Shown: positions 42,930 through 53,094 of the stretch, one piece after another
Numbering within the stretch: the first letter of the stretch is position 1
Layout of the letters: each line of letters opens with the position of its first letter
Source of the DNA: Agapetus fuscipes
Taxonomy: Eukaryota; Arthropoda; Insecta; Trichoptera; Glossosomatidae
Direction of reading: 5' to 3'
Length of the DNA: 64,000 bases
Assembly (NCBI GenBank): GCA_951799405.1
Contig: OX637341.1
Location: forward strand, 19,025,659 to 19,089,658
Notes under the pieces: generated by a model
Seen by the model: the letters and a program-made list of their open reading frames with translations, nothing else
What the model was told of the DNA's origin: nothing
Databases searched by the model: none
Position numbers and translations under genes: made by a program

Positions 42930-43447
42930 TGTTATGTAAATATAAATATTGAAATAAGTATGGGTAGTTATAGTGTTATGTAAATATAAATATTGAAATA
43001 AGTATGGGTAGTTATAGTTATAAGAATCCTCAAAAGTATTGGTAGGTAAGATCGATAATTATGTATAAGTGTAGAATTCTCTAGGCTAAGTAGGTATTTG
43101 TTATAATTATAGGAATACTGTGTTACATTTGTAGGTAGGATTTTGGTTGTATCTCTAGGTAGTACGTGAAGCGTCGAGAAGTAATAATTACTCTGGAACC
43201 GTCTAGCAACTTTGATTCTAGATCATACTGCTCTACAGAGTATAAAGGTGCGAATGGCCTGCAGAGCGGGCCAGTATCATAGAGACTTACAAACACATCG
43301 AAGTCATCTGATCAGTGAACCAAAACCAAGTGGAATAATCGAGAAAGTAGTGTGAAAATAAATTTTGTAACTGTGTAAAATAAATAACTATTGAAGAAGA
43401 CCTGTGTATTTTTAATTTGAAGACAATTGAACCCTAATTTCGTAACA
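42930..43447 (+). repeat. 3' LTR
   Basis: 518 bp, starting TGTTATG and ending GTAACA, with the same 44 bp tandem start as the 5' LTR. No difference from the 5' LTR found on reading. Confidence 0.95.
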
Positions 43448-43451
43448 ATAT

Positions 43452-43768
43452 TTTGCAATCTGTTCTATGAAATTCCCCCCCTTTGAATGACGACACGACT
43501 GATCAAAACTATTCTCCAAGTCAGAGGCGTGCCCATGAAAGCAAGATCTACATAGCATAGACAAGTCAGTTTCACAGATTTGCCGTAAATTAATGATCGC
43601 CCGCCTAAAGGCAGTACTTGCACTCGGGGGAAATCGGATTTGCTCGCCGTCTATAATTACTTAACAAACTCCTTACACTGAAAGATCTAAGCACGAGTAT
43701 ATTCAGTTAGATTATAGTGTGAACAAGTGAGAATTATACTTTGTAGCGATTTAATACAATTATCTAGA
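43452..43768. other. Intron DNA right of the LTR element
   Basis: No feature recognised. Not homologous to the left flank beyond the ATAT target site. Confidence 0.5.
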
Positions 43769-43826
43769 ATCTAAGTTGCAAAGATACATTACATACCCGG
43801 GTCAACCTCATACCAACCTATTTTTA
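43769..43826 (-). mobile_element. Family A, two ends only
   Basis: TCTAAGTTGCAAAGATAC joined to CAACCTCATACCAACCTA. The whole middle is deleted. Confidence 0.6.
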
Positions 43827-43919
43827 GAGGAAATTCTTTTTTTTACTGACAAGACTGCTTCTATTGCATGAAAACATAAATGACCGAGGGTTGGTATGAC
43901 AAAAACAACTGTAAATAAA

Positions 43920-44294
43920 AGTGACCGGTCCACACTTCAGGTGGTAACACTTCGGATTCTGAATGGAAGGCTGTGGGTTCGATTCCTCCAGCCTTACAGC
44001 AATTGGGTCTTGCTTGAGAATTGTCGCTTTGTAGTGACGACGACCAAGCTCGTAAAAAGGTCGATAGCTCAATTGGTTCCATTCCATGCCGAGAGCAAGG
44101 GCGCGATCTCAAGGTTTACTCAGCCTTCACAAAAAATGAAAACCAGTCCCCCCCCGGAAGCTGGAAAACCCCCACTTCAACTGAAAGGCTGGCCCCCTTA
44201 CCCGTAAAAAAATAGGTCTCGAATCTCCACATGCGACCCCTTCGGGGATAACGCAGTTAAGAAGTTACACTATATGTGTAGCTTAGTTGCGTTA
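43920..44294 (+). mobile_element. Dimeric SINE: deleted C body followed by SINE B
   Basis: C head (GGTGGTAACACTTCGGATTC, GGGTTCGATTCCT) with an internal deletion, body to GACGACCAAGCTCG, then TAAAAA and the B head GGTCGATAGCTCAATTGG. B ends GTGTAGCTTAGTTGCGTT. Same junction as 10035-10534. Confidence 0.8.
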
Positions 44295-45375
44295 ATAAAT
44301 AGCATTATTTTATTTTACAAAATAGTAGTAATCATCTTGTAAAGGTAGTTCTTCGTTGTGCTTACCATTTGTCTCTGTTGGGTGTCATCCTCTTGGACTG
44401 TGAACTGGAGGAGACATCCATGGGCCGCTTCAAATTCTGGAAGTATGAAGTCCTCAGGTGCCCTTTATTTGGCTTCTCAAGGTGTTTCATTCCAATGATG
44501 TTGCTTAGAAAGGTGTTTTGTATTATCGAGTTTTTTTTTTTTGTATTATCGAGTTCAGAAAAAAAATACAAAATGAAAAAATATCTAAAAAGAAAAGATT
44601 TGGTCATTTTGGGGTACTTTTTTGTCCTATTCCTATTGGTAAGTTTATTGGTTTTCTCACGCGGTTTCGATGTTATCACGTCATTATTAAGATAGTTGTC
44701 TTCTTTATAATGATGTGATGTCAGCGAAAGCGCTCGAGGAAATAAATCAACTCGTGAAAAAAAACTTTGGGTTTTATTTTTACATTATTTATTGAAAACG
44801 AATCTATACAATGTCAATACAAAAATCCATTAACTTTTGATTAAATAATTGTGTCTACGCCATGAACTGAAATTAAACAATCAAAATAAAAATGAAATAT
44901 TCTGCATATTAAATGTAGAACTAATTTAATGTAGAAATAACCTTCGCTATAATTCAGCACCTTCGTCTAGCCACATTAAGGCGAGATTTTCCATAAATCG
45001 ACTCAGCTGGTGTGATTTTGTGAATAAGGCACCTCGTAAAGCATACCGGCGCTCAAATGAGTTCCATAAGCGTGTAAAGACGTCTACAACTTCATATCTC
45101 AAGCAAGATTCAGTCGAGTTTCACAATATGAAGTTGGATGAAATATTTTAATAGATAAATATTGCAAGAATGAAACGGTTTGTTTATGTATGTAAGCTAC
45201 GACAAAGGTATGTTTATTCTGTATTAATTCTACTGTAACGAGATGAGTTTGTTTGTTTGGTAGAATGGAACATTGTATTTAAATTTGAATGGAAAAAGGA
45301 AAACAAAAGAATGCAGAAGGAGGGAAGAAGCTTGCCTGGCGTGAGAGCCACAAGCATGTGTAATTAAGAATAAAG
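44295..45375. other. Intron DNA with a poly-T insertion scar
   Basis: TTGTATTATCGAG occurs at about 44519-44531 and again at 44541-44553, separated only by T residues. This looks like a target duplication around a bare poly(A) tail in minus orientation. Two overlapping frames of about 105 codons (44362-44695) show no domain. Confidence 0.45.
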
Positions 45376-45808
45376 AATATTATTGTAAATTTTGAAAAGA
45401 TTTTTGTGAAACACTGTGGAAATTCATTTTAAAAAATTGATTATTTTTCAATAAAAATTAAAAAATAAAAGAAATTAAAAACTTTGTTTTATTCCACTTT
45501 TATTGTTTTTGAGTATGTTACAAACGTTTTCGGAATACCTTCCATCATCGGGTAACAACAATTACTAAAATCAAACTTAAAAATTAAGACATGGGTGTGG
45601 GATCTATTGGTGGTAAGGGAGGGGATCCCACACCCATGTCTTAATTTTTAAGTTTGATTTTAGTAATTGTTGTTACCCGATGATGGAAGGTATTCCGAAA
45701 ACGTTTGTAACATACTCAAAAACAATAAAAGTGGAATAAAACAAAGTTTTTAATTTCTTTTATTTTTTAATTTTTATTGAAAAATAATCAATTTTTTAAT
45801 ATTATTGT
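45376..45808 (-). mobile_element. Foldback F4, 176 bp arms, 11 bp target duplication
   Basis: AATATTATTGT flanks it at 45376-45386 and 45798-45808. Arms 45429-45604 and 45624-45799 are perfect complements as read, with a 19-base loop. Each arm carries CCGATGA, one base, GGAA, GGTA, TTCC, GAAA (plus strand 45677-45700), the hammerhead-like order with a perfect stem II. The left outer 42 bp, read on the minus strand, resembles the 3' module of F3 (AAAATGAATTTCCACAGTGT). Near-perfect arms imply youth or gene conversion. Confidence 0.75.
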
Positions 45809-46082
45809 GCTGTGGTTTATTGTGTATACATTGTGAAAGGAATAAAAGTAAACATATTAAAGTGGCTGTTATATTTTTAATTGTGTCAATCAGCAGGACA
45901 GAGGAAAAACCCTCACACTACGTAGACTTATTGTTGTAAAGTATGCAAGTTTATTTATTCGTAGTTTATCTAAGGACAATAGAAAAGCTTGTTGTATTTT
46001 ACTTCAGCACAATTTCTACGAATTAGAACTTTTTTCCTCTGCGGGCAAATGTCACACATGTATGGAACTACAGTCTTAATAA

Positions 46083-46384
46083 TAATATTAGGATGTTTTA
46101 TTTGGTGAGCGCTGTTTTTGTGTGTATCAAACCTCAAGAGTCCTCTGCGAGCTTGGTCGTCGCTGTAGAAAGCGCCAATTCTCAAGCAAGACCCAGTTGT
46201 TGTAAGAATGGATGGATCTTTCAGTGACCGGTCTTTGGTAAAGGTTTATGAATTTTTCAACCCAGCGAAGAACACATTTGGTAATATAAATTGTATATTT
46301 TTGTGCTCCGCCGGGATTCGAATCCACAACCTTCCATTTACGAGTCCGAAGTGTTGCCACTGGACTACGGACCGGTCCAAGACA
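46083..46384 (-). mobile_element. SINE C, tail type 1, no 5S head
   Basis: The minus strand starts at the tRNA-like unit (GTAGTCCAGTGG; GGATTCGAATCCC), body to GACGACCAAGCTCG, then GAGGACTCTTGAGGTTTGAT and a TATTATTATT array. Confidence 0.85.
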
Positions 46385-47359
46385 ACCAATAACAAAATAT
46401 ATACCTTTTCTCTGGTAACTCGGCCAATGTGAGGTCACAATTGTATCTTTGTTTTGGCTTTGGCTTGATCCCCTAAAGGGGAGTTAAAAATTATTTCGAT
46501 TTTTTTTTATAATTTTGAGACTTCAAATTCACAAAAAATCACATGACATGGAAAAAGTACTTTTCTGTTTTTCTTTCTTTTTTACAAATGAAAACAAATA
46601 TTTTCCTGAAAAATAAAATCGGAAAAACGTCTTGAAATAAAAGGTGAACCAAATATTTTGGAAAATCCTCAATTCCCTAGAGACAAATGCGGATCTTTTT
46701 CTGCCATCTAGACTCGTTTACATTCTCTGTGAGATTCTTAAAAATAAAATAAAACACGTTTTAACTCAACCGTAGAAAATTATGTAGGAAAAGTAAAACG
46801 CTCACTACAGGCGCTGTTTTAGATTCAATATATATTTTTTTGTAAACTGTATTGTTGGGTACAGATATTTCCGTATTTTTTATTACTATCATTATTGCTA
46901 CTCAGTATCTCGCGGTGATATCACCATCTTGTTACTTTGAGAAAAGTTTTTTTTCCAAAAAATAAAAATCGCAAAATTATCCTGCGTTTTGTGATAAGTA
47001 GGCCAAGTTTTTTACACCCATACGTAGTATTTATCCAATATGTGCATTAAAAAAAAAACAGCGTTGTTAGTGAGCGTTTTTGTTTTCATACATTTCTTGT
47101 AAAACGTTTTGGTTAAGTTTAAACGTAAGGATTAGCAAATTTAAAACAAAAATTCTGTAAGAATACAGTATTGTTGGAAGGTGTTGTTTATATTGGCTGG
47201 TTTATTTTTGGAATACGTTCAAAGATAAAAATAAGTGTACAATTATGCTTTTATTCTCACCTTATTGCTAAATTTTTCAGCAATTTTTTGTTGAAAATAG
47301 AATGCAAAAAATTTGCCTATTTGTTTAACACTTTGTTATGTTATATAGAAAGGTACCTA
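46385..47359. other. AT-rich intron DNA
   Basis: No supported feature. The 113-codon plus frame at 47171-47512 overlaps the start of repeat G and has no recognised domain. Confidence 0.5.
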
Positions 47360-48135
47360 CCTTCTGATGCACCTACAGGATACTCACTCCGGCTAGCTAT
47401 CATCGGCATCACTCTCAGGGCGTGGGGTTCTTTCTTTGTGTTGCTCACCTTGTATTTTGGGAAGGGCTGTATATTGATAAGACAAAAGCTAATGTTAACA
47501 AAAGAGATATAATCATATTATTTAGGTTTTGGGCAGTAACTTTGTGAAAGCACATTTTAATTAATTAAAATACTTTTTTAACTTTGTTACAATTCACTTG
47601 AGTTTTTTTTTTTTTTTTTTTAAATAAAAAATAAAACTCAAGTGAATTGTAACAAAGTTAAAAAAGAGATTTAATCAGTTAAAGCCAAATATAAAAGTTA
47701 AATCCATAAAAAGGGAAAGGGTGGAGAAGGAAACAGCCAGACCTGTATTAACACAATCTCAGTTCTGGCGGCTCACTTTCACGAAGAACTGATCTGTAGG
47801 CTGGAGTCCTAGGCGAGCTGACATTAAGCTCGGGAGGTGATGATCACGGCTCGGGGCTTCGCCCCCCCGAGAGCCGCAGTCCATGAGGCGGATGCCTCAA
47901 CACGTGGAGCCCCAGGGTGGAGGCTCCTCTGCACCAGGCTCCGGTCCATAAGGTGGGTGTGCCTTGGATGACGGATGCTCCAAGTAGAAGGGGAGGGAGC
48001 TCCATTGAAATGCCCTTGCACCGCTTGATGCTTGGTCGCCGAACTCTTGCCTAGAACTGCCGAGAACTGGCGAGCGACAATCGACAAGCTTCCGTGACCA
48101 TTCGGCTCTGTTCTGCCCATTAAACATGCACTATA
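47360..48135. repeat. Unclassified repeat G, copy 2, with internal hairpin
   Basis: Same blocks as 6640-7215 (CATCACTCTCAGGGCGTGGG; GGGAGGGAGCTCCAT; CCGTGACCATTCGGCTC). It differs by an insertion including a 33 bp inverted repeat (47572-47604 and 47634-47666, TTACAATTCACTTGAG and complement) around an oligo-T and A-rich loop. Confidence 0.6.
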
Positions 48136-48289
48136 CACAATTCCTTTATTCTAAATGTTCTTTAAAAAATAACAAAAAATAACAACAACTTGTATTTCTT
48201 TAATCTATAAATATCTTTATCTTATTTTATTTTGTCAACTACATGCATATCCAGCCAATGTCATGTATTTGTACAGATTTTTGGGGTCT

Positions 48290-48555
48290 ATCCTTGACTA
48301 CCGTTGGTATGAGGCTGACCCTCCATGCTGTACAAAAAATGATATATTTTTGCCAACGCTACCGCGGTTTCAGGAAAAGATCGCAGGAAAGCTGTCAAGG
48401 TTTATGTTCATGTAAAGTTTGGTAGTTTTTGGTGAGGCTTGGTATTTTTTGTACACACCCAGCGTGTGTAAGCGTGAGTTTGCATGTGCATTTGTGTGGG
48501 CATGCATTAAATATGAGCATTTAATGTCAAAATATCTATGCAACTTATGTAGATT
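48290..48555 (+). mobile_element. Family A repeat, divergent subfamily
   Basis: TCCTTGACTACCGTTGGTAT to CTATGCAACTTATGTAG, complete but with many changes. Confidence 0.7.
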
Positions 48556-48699
48556 GACTTTTTACTAGTAATACAGCTGAAATTTCTGCGAAGAAAATTT
48601 TCTCGTAAAGGATTCGAGTTTAATAATTATTTCGTAGAAACCGCAAATTTAATTAACACTGGTTGACTATTCATTGCTTAATTGAAACCTAATAAATCT

Positions 48700-49480
48700 T
48701 GAAAATAATCTCTCTGCCTTTCTGCATTTCCCCTCGTTTCTCTTTCCTCATTTCCTACTCTCTCAGTATTTCTCTCTGATTCTCTGAATTTCTTAAATTA
48801 AGAGATTTTTTCTTATTTTATCATTATTATTTATCTGTTTGTATATTTTTGACTTTTTTAAATTTTATTTCAAAATATTTCAACTGCATCATTTTTTTCT
48901 CCCTCAATCATTGTTCTTGCAACTTATCTGTATTTCTTGCTTTATTTCTTTCTAATTTTTATCTCTCTTATTCTCTATATTTCTATGTTTTTACTAAGCT
49001 CGGATTTTCTTCATTTTGTGATATTTTATTCTCAATAATGTTCTCTAATTCCTTTGTTTCTATTTATCTCTCTATTGCTCTCCATATTTTTTACGTTAGT
49101 CGTATTTCTCTTTCAAAAGTCATGTTTTTTTGTTGTTAATTCTTCCTTTCCCCCTTTTTTTAGTTTTTTTAGCATACCTTAATTTCTCCCTGTTTTTTTA
49201 TACACTTTTTTCATTATTTTTCCTTTTTACTCCTATTTTTTTATTTTATTCTCACTGTTTTTCGACCTTTTTATTTCTCACAATTTTTTTTTACTTTCTA
49301 TTATTTTATTTCATTATCCATTATCTCTTACTTGCTTGTTTCTTCTTAACATTTTTTCTCTCCGTGCTTCTCCCTCTATCTTAAAATCCCTTCTTCATTT
49401 TCCCTATACATCTTTCTCGCTATAATTTTATCTTCCTTCCACTTTCTGGCCACCGCTCATTTCAGCAGCCCTTAATAAAT
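48700..49480 (+). repeat. Long pyrimidine-rich tract
   Basis: Nearly 800 bp in which the plus strand is dominated by T and C (TTTCTC, TTCTTTC, CTCTCT words) without a fixed unit. Frames in it give hydrophobic Phe/Leu/Ser peptides that are a composition artefact, not genes. Confidence 0.7.
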
Positions 49481-50159
49481 TTCAACAAGATCAACATTAA
49501 CTCGACGAGAGAAAATTTCTTACACAATTTCACTCAATCTTTCAGTTTTCATTTAATATCTAGATTATAATTAAAACTTGCTTTTTAATGTTTGAACTTT
49601 TCGCTTAAAATCAATGAAGACGATTATTAAATCTTGACCCGCAAACAAAAATATTTCAAATTTATTAAATTTTGAAACTTTGCTTTCGTGACCTTTTGAC
49701 TTTTGTAATCAGTATTAAATTCGCATAAAATGAAGACAGTAATCTGCGTTTTTTTTAAGAAGATTTGCAAATCCAATTATATTTGAAAACGATAAGAAAA
49801 TTATTTCCCGTAGTTCCATCTATTATTTCATGTTTCTTATTTCCAAAAACAATCTTTTATTCTCACCTTTGATTCAATACGACTCATATGTTTTGAATAG
49901 CAGAAATAAAAATTTACCATCTTCCTTCAACATCGCTGCGCCTTAAGTTTAATACGTAATTTGAATTCTGGTGTTTATAAATGCATATATTTTGTTCCTC
50001 TCTCAAAGACACATCGTATTTTATAAAGTTGAATCGTTGTAGTCCCAATAAATAAACATATTAACATACCACCCGGATTTTCAGGAAAAAGCAGCAAGAG
50101 AAATTGACCTTTTTTTGTGCTTATTTACAGATGATGGGTATTTTTGGTGTACCTACTTC
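49481..50159. other. AT-rich intron DNA
   Basis: No feature recognised. Confidence 0.5.
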
Positions 50160-50400
50160 TTTGCTTCTTGACTGGTTGGTATGAGGTTGACCCTCCGTAC
50201 TGTAAAAATTGGTTCACTTTTGACGATGCCAACCCAGTTTCAGTTCCGAGTTGAAATGCTTATGTTCATGCGAGGTTTTTTATTATTTTTATTTCTATGC
50301 ACACATGCAGGATATGTAGGCACGAACCTACATGTGCCTGTCTGTGGACATGCATTTAATATGAGCCTCATATGTTAGCCTATCTTTACAGCTAATATTA
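50160..50400 (+). mobile_element. Family A repeat, divergent subfamily
   Basis: TTCTTGACTGGTTGGTATGA to ATCTTTACAGCTAATATTA. The CAGGATATGTAGGCACGAAC words link it to 31930-32145. Confidence 0.7.
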
Positions 50401-50937
50401 TAGATTTGCAACTTCGATTCCAGACTACAGAAGCGTATCAGAACTTCAATCTTTAAACTGATTTCCTCTATTTTCCAGAGAAAAACTTTCACTCAATACG
50501 TCCAATAGGAAATTGACTCAAATTGTCTGCCATCAATTTCGCATAGAACCCTTATATGGTCTCACTAAAAAATCCCTTTGAACCTTTTCAGTGCCTCCTT
50601 ACACGCTCACGGTTATAGTTTCACGGAACATAGTCCTAATGTCAAAGTACCCTAACAAAGCGCCACAGGGACTTGATTTGTAGGCAACATTTCTGGCCTT
50701 TCCGGGACCCAAAAGGCCTTAGGGATAGGCAACTAGGGCGTAGTGTCGGCTTCCGAATAGAAGCACTCCATTTCAATAGTTTTACATGACTTCTAGAATT
50801 CAAGCTGGAATATCTTTCAGTGATAAGTAATTTAAAACAGTTTAAGTCAATACTGTGAATGTTTTATGATGGAAAATGGTATTTTTAGGTTGGAAATTCA
50901 TTCGGTTGTGTAATATAAAAATTTCAGTTTATAAATA
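50401..50937. other. Intron DNA without recognised repeats
   Basis: No feature supported. Confidence 0.5.
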
Positions 50938-51062
50938 TCTAATCTAATCTGATCTAAGTTGCAGAGATACGCAACATTAGGGATTCATATTAAGTGTATT
51001 CTCACAAGCAAACACGTGTAAGTTCACGTTTGCACATGCCGCATGTGAACTTATGACATAAA
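50938..51062 (-). mobile_element. Family A 3' half
   Basis: ATCTAATCTAATCTGATCTA to CACATGCCGCATGTGAACTT. The 5' half is missing. Confidence 0.75.
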
Positions 51063-51162
51063 AACACAAAAGAATAAAGAAGAGAAAATAAAACTAAGAA
51101 ATAAAAAATAAAGGAAGAAAAGGTTTTTCATAAATATTTTGAATGTTATTTTATATCAAAGA

Positions 51163-51328
51163 ATGAGTACCAGCCCTCTCGGGAGCTGGGAATTCCCCAC
51201 TTCAACTGAAGTTGTTGGCGTAAGACCGGCCTTTTACCTGTAAAAATAAAAATACTCCATTCGCCACATGCAAAACCCTTCGGGGACGCGGCAATAAGTA
51301 ACACTATATGTGTAGCTTAGTTGCGTTT
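51163..51328 (+). mobile_element. SINE B 3' part, 100 bp before the exon
   Basis: CCACTTCAACTGAAGTTG hairpin, then AACCCTTCGGGGACGC and GTGTAGCTTAGTTGCGTTTT. It lies close to the acceptor at 51430 but does not overlap the polypyrimidine region. Confidence 0.75.
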
Positions 51329-51430
51329 TACCAGCTGTTCGATACTTCTCCAGTTACGCACACTAGCGAACTACGTGCCTAGGTACACACAAACTCATAG
51401 TACGTAACAATATGTTTGTTTTGTCTCCAG

Positions 51431-51601
51431 GTTTCCTTCTTCTCCACCAGCCCCGAGCTCTCCAACAAGCAGCGCTTCGAGTACTTCTCCAGGACCATCC
51501 CCTCAGACCACTACCAGGTCAAGGCCATGGTGGATATCGTCAGGGAGCTGGGCTGGAGCTATGTCAGCATCATCTACGAGGAGTCCAACTATGGAATCAA
51601 G
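51431..51601 (+). CDS. mGluR: Metabotropic glutamate receptor exon (ligand-binding domain, part 2)
   Basis: An internal exon of 171 nt (57 codons, phase 0 at both ends) between TTTTGTCTCCAG and the donor GTCAGG. The peptide starts VSFFSTSPELSNKQRFEYFS and includes VKAMVDIVRELGWSYVSIIY and EESNYGIK. It continues the preceding exon exactly and covers the Venus flytrap hinge region; the STS near its start matches the ligand-contacting Ser/Thr segment of mGluRs. Third-codon positions are strongly C/G-rich (AGC, TTC, CTC, CAG), in contrast to the AT-rich intron. The downstream exon is outside the window. Confidence 0.92.
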
Positions 51602-51874
51602 GTCAGGCTTGCTCTTTCCGTCTTGAGACACAATTCAATTCGATTTTTTTCCCTCAATTTCTCAAATTTTCCTTTTTTTCTGAAATTCTCAACTTATTTT
51701 TTTTCTTTTACTTGGGTTAGGTACTTTAATCAAATCGCGATTTAAATTTATTTTTCAAGATATTTTTAACAATATCGGTTACAATATGCTGTTCACTCTT
51801 CACACTCTCCTTACAGGTATTCGCGTTACAGTGGTCAAAGTGACTCTGTCTGTCCCACAGAATCTTTGCTCGTA

Positions 51875-52135
51875 TTTATATGGAGGAGACATCCTCTCTC
51901 TCACGACGACAGAGGATGAACTGATTATTTCTTCAATACAATTGTCACAAATCCCGGCGTACCTAAATATTCGTGATAAACCAAGTCATAATTACTACCT
52001 TCGTTCAAATGTATGCCGTGATTTGTGACAATTGTATAGAAGTAATTATCAGTTCATCCTCAGTCGTCGTGCTGAGAGAGTGTCTCCTGAAGACGTTAGC
52101 TACGTCGGTAACGAAACGACGAGAATAATGTAAAT
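51875..52135 (+). mobile_element. Foldback F5 with canonical hammerhead-like core
   Basis: Arms of about 80 bp (GAGGATGAACTGATTATTTC, CAATTGTCACAAATC and complements) around a 45-base loop. After the right arm: CTGAAGA (52087-52093), one base, GTTA, ten bases, TAAC, GAAACG (52113-52118). CTGAAGA fits CUGANGA exactly. Confidence 0.65.
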
Positions 52136-52370
52136 TCTCTTATAACGGTTCGTGAAAATCTGATCAAAAAAAAAAATGAACTGTGTAGTTATAATTATTG
52201 TAAATATACTTTTAGGAAGTCTATTTATAGAGTTCGTGCATCATCGCCGTAAAAGAGAAACGAATCTGATGACGTTAGATATGACTTTAACGAAATGTTA
52301 AGTAATTTGACCTTCTTACAATCACACTTCGCATCATACTTTTTATTGAATGTCAACTGGTTAACTAAAT

Positions 52371-52432
52371 CGTAATTCCAATAATTGGAATTACGAATGG
52401 GTGCATGACTTTTAATTATTAAAAGTCATGCA
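52371..52432. repeat. Two adjacent perfect palindromes
   Basis: CGTAATTCCAA, TAA, TTGGAATTACG (52371-52395). Seven bases later, TGCATGACTTTTAAT, T, ATTAAAAGTCATGCA (52402-52432). Each would form a strong cruciform or hairpin. No element ends recognised. Confidence 0.8.
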
Positions 52433-52772
52433 TCCATTGCTGTAATACATGTCGATTTGTTTCATGTACTTACTTAAAATCTCTATTTTTTCATTCTCAA
52501 AAAGATATAAACCTTAAAAGAGAATACTTGTAATTATGATACTGAGAGCGGTCCTTTCAGTTCATCCTCTTTGTCGGTGTAAGCCTTGTCTAGACACAAT
52601 CATAAGCTTCTTATACGACGTTAATAAAATTATTTTATTAATCGAAAAATAAAAATACAAAATATTTTATCTTTTATTCCAACTTAGCCCTACAAAAAAA
52701 ATAACCGAGGCTATTCTTAGAAATTTTAGTCGTCGGTTGAGCCCACGCTTTGACAAACTAATGGTGCCTGCG

Positions 52773-53036
52773 CTGGAAGTTTCATCAGCACGGTCATTCT
52801 TACCTACCGAATTTTGTAATATTTATATAAAGACAAATCAGTTGATGCTGGATTGATGCTTTCCGGGATCTGTTGCCGTGGTCTGTGGGAGCTGGAGTTT
52901 CCGGACGTTTCGCCCATTTCTACGATGGGCTTCTTCAGCGTGAAGTATGGTGATGATGATGATGATCTTGATGAGAACTGTGGACAAATCAGTTGTTCAC
53001 TTGCGGCCATCTTGGATTGACAAGTCTTCATACAAA
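52773..53036. mobile_element. MITE E3, one end lost, interrupted by F6
   Basis: CTGGAAGTTTCATCAGCACG at the left and CACTTGCGGCCATCTTGGAT inside, as in E1 and E2. The right terminal repeat is replaced by the outer element's arm. Confidence 0.7.
52832..52995 (-). mobile_element. F6 insertion with perfect hammerhead-like core and 13 bp duplication
   Basis: GACAAATCAGTTG flanks a 138 bp unit (52832-52844 and 52983-52995). On the minus strand: CTGAAGA (52938-52932), one base, GCCCAT, seven bases, ATGGGC, GAAACG, with a perfect six-pair stem II. Sequence past the core matches F7. It is inside MITE E3, so it is younger than that MITE. Confidence 0.75.
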
Positions 53037-53094
53037 TGCATCATTAGTTTGTCAATGCGTGGGCTCAACCGACGACTAAAATGTCTAAGAATAG

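Larger units (their letters stand above)
36157..43447 (+). mobile_element. Complete Ty3/gypsy LTR retrotransposon
   Basis: 7.29 kb, flanked by ATAT on both sides (36153-36156 and 43448-43451), with two 518 bp LTRs I could not tell apart by eye. It has a primer-binding site, gag, pol and a polypurine tract in the right order, and gag and pol frames without stops. Domain order protease, RT, RNase H, integrase defines Ty3/gypsy (Metaviridae). No env frame is present. The internal region is GC-rich against AT-rich intron. It lies on the same strand as the receptor gene, so its LTR poly(A) and splice signals could affect that transcript. Identical LTRs imply recent insertion. Confidence 0.95.
23607..51430 (+). 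other. mGluR: Intron between two mGluR exons, 27.8 kb
   Basis: Bounded by GTCAGT at 23607 and TTTTGTCTCCAG ending at 51430. The flanking exons join in phase 0: the first ends KIPQ and the second begins VSFFSTS, a continuous stretch in the receptor family. Nearly every recognisable block in it is mobile DNA, including a complete same-strand LTR retrotransposon. Confidence 0.85.
52711..53094. mobile_element. Outer inverted-repeat element containing E3 and F6
   Basis: Ends CTATTCTTAGA...TTTTAGTCGTCGGTTGAG and GCCCACGC...TTGACAAACTAATG at 52711-52764 recur inverted at 53041-53094, about 53 bp with two or three differences. The middle holds a MITE E copy, itself interrupted. No transposase. Target duplication not resolved. 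Confidence 0.75.

Noticed and set aside
48849..49384. Two frames giving Phe/Leu-rich peptides like membrane proteins
   Set aside because: Direct result of the T/C-rich tract. Any frame there looks hydrophobic.
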